A stretch of 64,000 nt of DNA, taken from Ptychodera flava (lineage: Eukaryota > Hemichordata > Enteropneusta > Ptychoderidae). Shown in pieces: positions 56,950 through 64,000 of this stretch (position 1 is the stretch's first letter; each line of letters begins with the position of its first letter). Below the pieces are notes generated by a model. That model was not told the DNA's origin. It searched no databases and saw nothing but the letters and a program-made list of their open reading frames with translations. The translations under genes were made by a program, and so were the position numbers. Location: positions 29,192,962-29,256,961 of the forward strand of contig NC_091929.1 of the NCBI RefSeq assembly GCF_041260155.1. Direction: 5' to 3'.

Positions 56950-59480
56950 TTTTAACCTACCTCGAAAAGCGAACCAAAATATGTGGTATCTTCCCTGATG
57001 AGATGTACGCTTTCCATCAGTTTATAGACTTTGCAGGGTCTGGGGGATCACTGAAAATCATGATTTGAATGTTTTCCTTCAAATCAGTCACTAGAAGATA
57101 GAAAAGGAGAATGTGAAATGCCCACGCCACATTTCTTCAAAGAGGATCATGTAATATTGGAATGAGCAGTGAGCTTCTTGATCGAATTCATTTCTGAAAT
57201 ATTTTCTATTTGCTCACGCATATAATTTTAATTACGTTCCACTATGTGACATTGCTTTCAAATAGTACAGCTAACAGATGCCATCACTAAAGATACAGCT
57301 TTCCCTGTTTGTGATAGATCTCATTATCTTATACCCAATGCATGCCAATATCGCCCTATCCTGGTGACGTTTGCTTTGAAATATCAGCCGTGAGTTTTAC
57401 GGTTATCGTCGAGATATGCAAGAAAAACGTCATCATTTTTGGAGTTTTTCCGAGCTGCAAATACAATTTGATGGTAAACAATGACATAAACACACAAAAT
57501 GACTACCGCTCTCTGCCTACAATACGACGTGGCTGACATAAAAATTTGAAGGAGCTTTAAAGAAATGGGATATTTCAGGTAGCTAAATACGGGAAGATCA
57601 TTTGCAATCTTGAATTATAGTTTTTAATGGTTATTCAATAAAAGTTCGTTGTGATTCTTAAACAAGCTTCATCAAACATTATACCTTTCACACGACACGG
57701 TCTACCTCAGAAGATGTAGTGAGTAAGTGGGGTGACAGCGATTTCGCGCGCGCGACACGTGTTGACAAGGCAAACCTCAGCTGGTATAAATAAACAAAAT
57801 AGGGGCCTAGACATGGTTAAACATGAAGACATGGTTCAGTAATACAAAGATATGGATATCACAAATATCTAAAAGGATCTCCAAGTAATGATATCGGAAG
57901 TGCAAATATTGGTAAAAGAAGTACAAATAACAATAAATTTCTCGATACTTGAAATTCAAACGGCCGCTATTCCCATGTTAACTCTATAGGAAAAATTGCA
58001 TTTCTGATTGTCACAAAGTAAGACTATGACAATTATATATACTCAGTGAACTGTAAATAAGCCTCCCAAAATGGAAGTCCAAAGGTATCTGAAGAGTTTG
58101 AGAGTGTAAATATCTGTCCCCGAAGGGTATTATACTCTTTTAAGACTACTAATACCACTAATTCGCATGACTATTTGAATTGTTATCGATCCTAGCACTA
58201 GAATGTTTTGTTCTAGTTAACCCCCTTTTGCGGACTTAATCAAAAAATCTAGAGCAATATATTTAAATAATGATCGCAATTTAAAAAGAAGACAAATGAC
58301 CGAGAAGCCTCATAATCTTCTTAACACCTCAGTTAATCCTGATAACGGGCCTATTCAAACCGGAGTTGGAGCCCGTATCGTTGAGGTCAAAGGTAAGCCC
58401 TTCAGGTTTTCAGCCCGCAGTTCGGCAAATTAGAGTAACCTCATCCAAACAAACTCTAGCGATATAGCCTGGAGCCAAGCTAGACAATTGCACCATTGAC
58501 ACGGGAATTTAACGTACCATAAGATGAGAGATCTGTAACTATAGGAACATTCAGAATATTTCTTGCACACTAAGTATTATAGTAATTCAATATGATTTTG
58601 ATTTTTTGCAGCTCAAAAGGTAGTCGGGGATTAATAGGACAATACACTTCCTTTTGATATAATGTCGTTTAATCTTGTTACGGAAAATTAAACAAATACG
58701 CATTTTCCTTCTCCCGAAAGTACGTTGACATACAAATGTTTACCTCGTGGTGCAAAGCATTTGGTGCAATATAAACCGAATTCTAGTAAGGGATAGCATG
58801 GAAATAGAAACATGTAACCCCTTTCTAAAAGAAATATGCTCGAATAGTTGGGCGCACATCGAAATGATTTAGGAAGTCGAACAGGAAACATAATTGTAGA
58901 GACATAACAACAAGAATGGTAACTGCAGCATAAAGAGTAAAAAAAATCACGTGTTTAGTTATCTATGTCATTTGTGTATGATACCGTGATTGCTTAAAAG
59001 AAATGTGATTAGACTGCGACCTTAATACATGCTCAACAGGTTTTCGTGATGTACCAACAGGGCCTGATTTTGAATTTGGCTGCGACAAATTTAGTGAACA
59101 CTAGTTTAAATTATCACTGCCTACCTGTTACTTCATTGCCTGTCATGTCCGTGAAAGATAACGAAAGGATATCATTCATTGAAGAGGTATTTGCACCATT
59201 GTCTCGTTGCAGCGATCTTCGTTGAAACGTTTTAACTGTATGGAATAATGTATATAGCCGTTGTTGTTGTGTTTTTATAGCTTAATCGGAGAAATTGCGA
59301 TCATAAAGAGGTCACTTCGCACACTCAACGGGTGACGGTAATCACTTCGAAATACAACTTTTATAGGTCAAGGTGAGACTATTTAGTATAAAGTACTCGT
59401 ATTGTACTTGTCTGACATCAATAACTAATGTAATTATCAAAAGCACTGAATGGATGGGTTCTACAAAAAAATTATACTCA
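56950..59480. other. Stretch without recognisable genes, left of gene B
   Basis: No exon could be joined to gene B in phase here. A TATA-like GGTATAAATA at 57783 follows a CG-rich patch (GCGCGCGCGACACGTG), which might be a promoter, but no exon is evident after it. Confidence 0.35.
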
Positions 59481-59481
59481 C

Positions 59482-59810
59482 TATTCTATTCAACGATCCT
59501 TCTCCCGATGTCAGGTTCGAGAAAACATTATCTGCAGCTGGCAGACTGAAGCCGTTACCATCTCCTAGGTCGATGGAGGTGTTGCAAAGCTTGCTTGGTG
59601 AGTCACTCTCTAAATGTAATTTTAGTGACCGTGTTTCCAACACAACGGGACCGGTACCAGGCTCTTTGTTGCGTAAAACAAACTTTGCAAGCTTATCAGC
59701 CATGTTCAGGACAGATTCTATGACCAGATCTCTGGAATCGTCGCTGTTCTCAGTTTCGGGATACGGAGATGAAAATAAGTCGATGCCCAAGTCCATTATC
59801 TTCAATATAT
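59482..59810 (-). CDS. Gene B GAIN-like exon, second part
   Basis: 329 nt, phase 1 to 0, with the same acceptor (GCTTACAG) and donor (GTGAGT) as gene A exon 8. It reads DILKIMDLGIDLFSSPYPE, ESVLNMADKLAKFVLRNKEP, LETRSLKLHLESDSPSKL, and ends FSLPAADNVFSNLTSGEG then SLNRI. Most residues agree with copy A, and many differences are conservative (Val/Ile, Glu/Asp), which suggests selection on both copies after duplication. Downstream, similarity between the two loci fades a few tens of bases past the donor. Confidence 0.78.
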
Positions 59811-62800
59811 CTGTAAGCGAATGATACATATAAACATAAGAAAAGAGGAAATCATTATCTCATAAGTGGTTTGGGTTTACTGATATGTAAGTGTTGATGG
59901 TTTTTCAATAAGTATGGTAAACATATCTGTAGTGTCTACAAAGAAAAGAAAACATTGTTGCTCCACAGATTGAGTCCGGTGTCAGATAAAAAGACAAAGA
60001 GCAGAGAAACTTTAAACAGAAAGGGGTATAATATACCAAACAAACAGACAAATAAACAAATAAACAAGCCTGCGAAGAGGAACGCACAGACTGACTGTTC
60101 TGTTAAGGTGCCCATGTTAGCTATAACTTATTGCACTAAAGTAATACTCAGAAAAGAAAACAAATCTTGATTTGCACAATGAAATCTCGTCTCCATAAAA
60201 AGGTGCCATATGCAGCATCAAAGTATTATATAGGTGTCATGTCTCAAATCTGCCGAAATTAATGATATCAAATTATTGGAACCAATTGCAAGCAGGTGAG
60301 TTATTCTGGTATTGACTCCCTAACAAAGTCAATGAACAAGCGATAAAAAGTTCTATGCTTTTTTGAGTTTTGAAATAGGCTAAACCATCCAATGTACTCT
60401 GCAATAAAAGACAGCAGCTATAATTTAATTTTTAAGATGTACGAGTGATTGTTCTCACCGGCTGCAAAGGCTTGACTATCTTCTTGTGAGAAACTCACAT
60501 TGTCAAGCCCAGAAATGACGTCTGGTAATTTGCCAAGGGTTTGGATAACCTGTTGGGGTAAATTAGTGACATTTGATGACTTTGTGGTAGTACGTCAAAC
60601 CATCAAAGAACCATATGAAATCATAAGTTCCTTGAATTTTCTTTATTATGTTTCATGTGTTTTCTCAACATAACTGTATTGGGCCATAAATTCAACCGAT
60701 GGTATCTCTGATTTATCTTCTTGATTCAATAGTGAAGTGGAGGCATTAATTGATAGAAAAATATTAACTCATTTTACCTACAATGCATTTTTTCAATTAA
60801 ACTTTGGTTGCATATCAATGTGGGCATTGCGCTGGATTTGAAACGAGTTAGCACAGTATTGTAGCGGATGAAGACAAGTGGTGATACGGTCTTTCATCAG
60901 TCGCGAGTATTTTCCAAGCTAAGCAAAGAAAACTAAGGAGGAATACTATGCTTATCACGTGACAAGCTAAGTAATCGTTTTTTTTTGAGAATAAATGGAA
61001 TTTCCTTGAACGGTTCTGTGGTTAAATTTAGACCTACATTTTTCAATTATATCAATACGCCGCCGGCTATTCGAGTCAATGGTCACGAGCGAAAAATAAC
61101 ACTCACGTAAATTTCAGACGATAGTTTGGTCTGCACATAACTCAGACGATGTGAAACAGGATTAAGAACACAGTATCGGGCTAAATATTTATCAAGTAGA
61201 AATTTAAACTAGTTTCAATCGTTCGGACACTGTCAAAAATTGTTTAACATCGCCGCTACGGACACGAGAAGGTCGAACTTGAAGGCAAGCTTTTAAGTTG
61301 TCACGAATAGGTATAACCCAAGTTAACTTTGCACATACAGTGGCACAACGCCACTAGCGGCGACTTATTTTCGAAAACTAATCGCGTCTACTTTTCAAAT
61401 ATATGCTTTAAACCTTATCGTTTTAATTTGTCAGCATTATGTACGACATTGTATGACAACACTAGAGCACAAAGATTCGAAATTGACAAGTTGATTTATT
61501 CTTTAAGATTCCAATAACCATGACTGATTCTTCGAAATTTGCAAGCCTGACTTTACACTTGAATCGCTGGAGAAATATCGGCCGACGTGTTGTTTGTGTA
61601 TCTTAAAAAGCACGTTGATGATCGATGTTGAAAAAATCCGAAGTAAGAGCGATAACCAAAGTGAAAAAGTGATACTCCAACGTAACGTTGTGCAAGGCAC
61701 TTTACTCTCCATTGCTCCAGTAGGTAGTGGGTTATTGGTACCTCATTGGGCGTTAGCCTTATGGAAGGATTGAATAAAAATGATGATATATCGCGGTTTT
61801 TCGTGACCTAGACGACCAGAGTTTAATCTCTTATTTTTTGCACAGACAAATAGAGAAACAGACTAGCAACTCGGCATGCCTTTTGTTCCGTGGTCGTCTC
61901 GGTAGACTATGGCCTTTTTATATTAAAATGAGCTTCAAAGGTGTTTAACTTTTTGGAAGCTTTGTTTGTGGTTGATAATTGCACGAGATTATGCGAAAAA
62001 TACGAAAAATGACATCTTGCTGCCAGTCGCGTAGCAACGATAGTTACTTTATGAGCTCTCAGGGCAGAAACACTCCTTCATGCCAATTAAAACATAACGC
62101 GCCAGCAGTTTCATATACATTTCCTTCCTTGACGAATATTAAAAGACGGTGTGACTGACCGTAAACGATTGAGTAAAACCAGACAGTATCCATAAAAGAT
62201 TTTCAAATTTGGTTCAAACACACTCATAATATATTCATAAAAATATGAGACGAATTTTTAAAATGGTAAAACTCACTGTCCTGAAGCTCAAAACACTGCC
62301 GTTTTCGCCAGCATGCCAATTCCGCTCAGCACCACACAACAAAAACAACACAAACTTTGCCGAACACACTTTCGCTAAACAATTGGGGAAAATCCGAAAA
62401 TGACCGAAGGATGCATGGTCGGCATTCTTCGGAAAAGAGAGGCGAGAGCTACCTGAGGCGATGCGAACATGGATGGGTTACGTTACTGCTTCACGCCTTG
62501 AACAATACCCGTTGCTAGTCTGTTTTTCTATTTGTCTGTGTTTTTTCAGATAAGCCATACTTGGCTTGTATATGTGATCATCGTTTTAACACAAATTTTT
62601 TATTCAAAAAGCGATATTTTCTGGCAGCTTGTATACTTACGTCATTTGTTGACATGCTCGAATTTGTTCCATTTTGCACCGGGACGATAGGCTTGATTAT
62701 TGCTGTGTTCATCCAGAAAAAATAATGAAATGTTGTTAGGATTCATTTCACGCTTTTGTCATTGGCATGTAACTTAGCGCCAGGCTATGAGCTTTTCAGG

Positions 62801-64000
62801 ATAATTGCACTTAAGGTAGAACGCACCTCGGGGACAGACATTCGGACTCTCAAACTTTTACAATTCTCTTCTGATATACCACATGTGGGGGGTTCATTTT
62901 AAAGCTCTTGGTGAAAGAAAACTTTCCACCGGTTTAGTTTTTCGAAATTGAAAAAATGTATTTTTCTCTATAGAGTTTACACAGGGATGGCGGCCATTTT
63001 GAATTTCTAATATCGGTAAATCTTGGGTAATTTGTTTGTCTAGTACCAAAATTTGCACGCAGATCCCCTATTTTTTATTCTTGATTTTGAAAGAGAATGA
63101 TTGAAAGATTCGTTGAGAAAAGTTACAGCAAAAGTTTAAGTCTTTCACTTTCGAGGTGCATACTACCTTAACGTGTTGAAGGAACAGTGTATGAAAAGTT
63201 TCACTGCTTCAAAGTCAAGTCTTTAGTGGCCTCTTGAATTAACTGAACCCATGTATTCGTAGTTATCTGTCCAAACCTGTTGCCTTGTTTAAAAGAGTCA
63301 CCAGTGCGATTCTGAATCAGCAAAGTGTGTCAATGGAATTTATTTCTTTAATCAAAAACTGTTTTCATGTTCGTCACGTCGAAGTGTATGGTCTTTGGAT
63401 AAACATCAAAAGAAATTAGCAACATTGATCATCATACTTCTGTTATTCAGTATATCAACAATATAGTGTATGACAAACTCAATTTTGGTGTAAAATGTTT
63501 TGTACCAACATTGTAATAGCTAACTGACATTTATTTGGAATTTGACTGGTTAAGGCCTTTCACCAACACTTGATTTTCTACTCTTGTTCTGCTTGTCTAC
63601 CCTCGTTCCTTCCTCAGACAACTTAACGCTCCCTCCCAATATTGAGTTTGCTTGTCATCCAAGGTCTCTTTCAAAATGATGAAAGGCACATTTTTTAATT
63701 GTATTATCTTGTTTGTTTGTGTACTCATAACATTTTACTCCCGACATGAAAAACCGAATCAGAAATGTTAACAAGCAATTGAAATGCCGAAATCTGGTAC
63801 GATGACCTATTTTGAAGGAGGAGGAAGTCCTTTCTCAAGACATGCTCATTTTTAGCTTCATTCTATTTCAAAGGAAATATGAGTTGACTGCGAATTTGGA
63901 AAACGACTAACGATTGAATCTAACAAGAAAACTGAATATATAATTTAATTCACCTTGTACAGTAATGGTGAATGAACAAACGCCCACATTGCCAGAAGGG
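59482..64000 (-). CDS. Gene B: tandem paralogue of gene A (partial, four exons, 5' end outside window)
   Basis: Exons at 63954-64000 (cut by the window edge), 62641-62702, 60459-60549 and 59482-59810 repeat gene A exons 5-8 in order, strand, size and phase. The introns also align in part, for example around the linker exon and downstream of it. Unlike copy A, the linker here has 62 nt, so all four exons read through in one frame: HYR end, NGTNSS-containing linker, and GAIN-like helices. The introns have gained two insertions that copy A lacks (61834-62549 and 62811-63171). The signal peptide, pentraxin and earlier HYR exons would be to the right of the window. Confidence 0.8.
60459..60549 (-). 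CDS. Gene B GAIN-like exon, first part
   Basis: 91 nt, phase 0 to 1, acceptor TTACCCCAACAG and donor GTGAGA. It reads VIQTLGKLPDVISGLDNV then SFSQEDSQAFAA, the counterpart of gene A exon 7 with conservative changes. Continuous open frame with its neighbours supports a functional copy. Confidence 0.7.
61834..62549. mobile_element. MITE-like element with inverted ends (absent from gene A)
   Basis: The ends are inverted copies of about 35 bp: TTTTTTGCACAGACAAATAG then AGAAACAGACTAGCAAC on the left, and GTTGCTAGTCTGTTTTTCTA then TTTGTCTGTGTTTTTTCAG on the right. The matching stretch of gene A (near 2230-2270) goes from flank to flank without it. No frame of note inside. Confidence 0.65.
62641..62702 (-). 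CDS. Gene B linker exon (intact frame)
   Basis: 62 nt between an AACACAG acceptor and a GTAAGTATAC donor, phase 1 to 0, encoding IIKPIVPVQNGTNSSMSTND. Two sequons (NGT and NSS) and Ser/Thr content suggest a glycosylated hinge between the HYR array and the GAIN-like region. It has one more T (plus strand) than the paralogue at 2345-2405, which keeps the frame. Confidence 0.65.
62811..63171. mobile_element. TTAA-bounded MITE, copy 2 (empty site visible in gene A)
   Basis: 361 bp, ends TTAAGGTAGAACGCACCTCG and CGAGGTGCATACTACCTTAA, imperfect inverted repeats. The paralogous intron of gene A reads GCACTGAACTTGTTGAAAGG where gene B has GCAC-TTAA...TTAA-CGTGTTGAAGG, so A shows the site without the element. 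This fixes both borders and dates the insertion after the gene duplication. Confidence 0.8.
63954..64000 (-). CDS. Gene B HYR exon (3' end only)
   Basis: The window edge cuts this exon. The visible part ends SGNVGVCSFTITVQG-like on the minus strand and stops at a GTGAATT donor, the same place as HYR 3 of gene A, which ends SGNNGYCSFTVTVKG. The exon ends in phase 1. Identity with copy A in both exon and following intron makes the call secure in spite of its short length. Confidence 0.75.

Overview
This is a window of animal nuclear DNA. The coding signal is split into short exons with GT/AG borders and long introns, and the spaces are filled with LINE fragments, MITE-like elements, tandem repeats and microsatellites. 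There is no operon structure. Extracellular domain shuffling (pentraxin, HYR, GAIN/GPS-like), low GC and AT-rich introns suggest an invertebrate deuterostome (hemichordate, echinoderm or cephalochordate). That is an inference from domain content; the species cannot be named from the sequence alone.

The main content is a pair of tandem paralogous genes on the minus strand. Gene A starts at about 22.1 kb with a signal-peptide exon. It runs leftwards through a pentraxin exon (19.39-19.95 kb), three HYR exons (12.75, 4.63 and 3.52 kb), a short glycosylation-site-rich linker exon (2.35 kb) and two exons that look like the start of a GAIN domain (1.56 and 0.59 kb), then leaves the window. All exon phases agree except one: the linker exon has lost one base compared with its paralogue. 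As read, this would end the protein soon after the HYR repeats. Gene B enters from the right edge (HYR exon at 63.95 kb) and repeats the last four exons of A with the same sizes and phases (62.64, 60.46 and 59.48 kb). Two more minus-strand exons at 37.0 and 35.7 kb, the second with a GPS-like motif, fit in phase with B but lie about 22 kb further on. They may be its 3' part or belong to another gene. No seven-helix region was found.

Between the two genes, on the plus strand, are exons of an unrecognised gene C (39.2-45.8 kb). A near-perfect inverted repeat with arms of about 575 bp sits between its first two exons. A possible spliced non-coding or micropeptide transcript (7.4-11.06 kb) lies inside a gene A intron.

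The rest is largely mobile-element sequence. Several long elements (8.4-9.85, 24.8-26.56, 44.05-45.12, 49.87-50.7, 50.72-52.33 and 52.8-54.33 kb) share one architecture: a short subterminal inverted repeat, a tetranucleotide-rich head, a central array of about 140-230 bp units, the inverted copy of the end, and a 3' hairpin. This resembles Helentron-associated (DINE/HINE, bivalve Pearl-like) elements. There are also a frameshifted LINE reverse transcriptase (54.7-56.2 kb), a LINE 3' tail (35.4-35.6 kb), a Crypton/KIAA1958-like fragment (16.1-16.5 kb), several MITE families (two with an empty site visible in the paralogous gene), a 26-bp minisatellite with higher-order structure (50.1-50.66 kb), and long TACA, TA and CT microsatellites.
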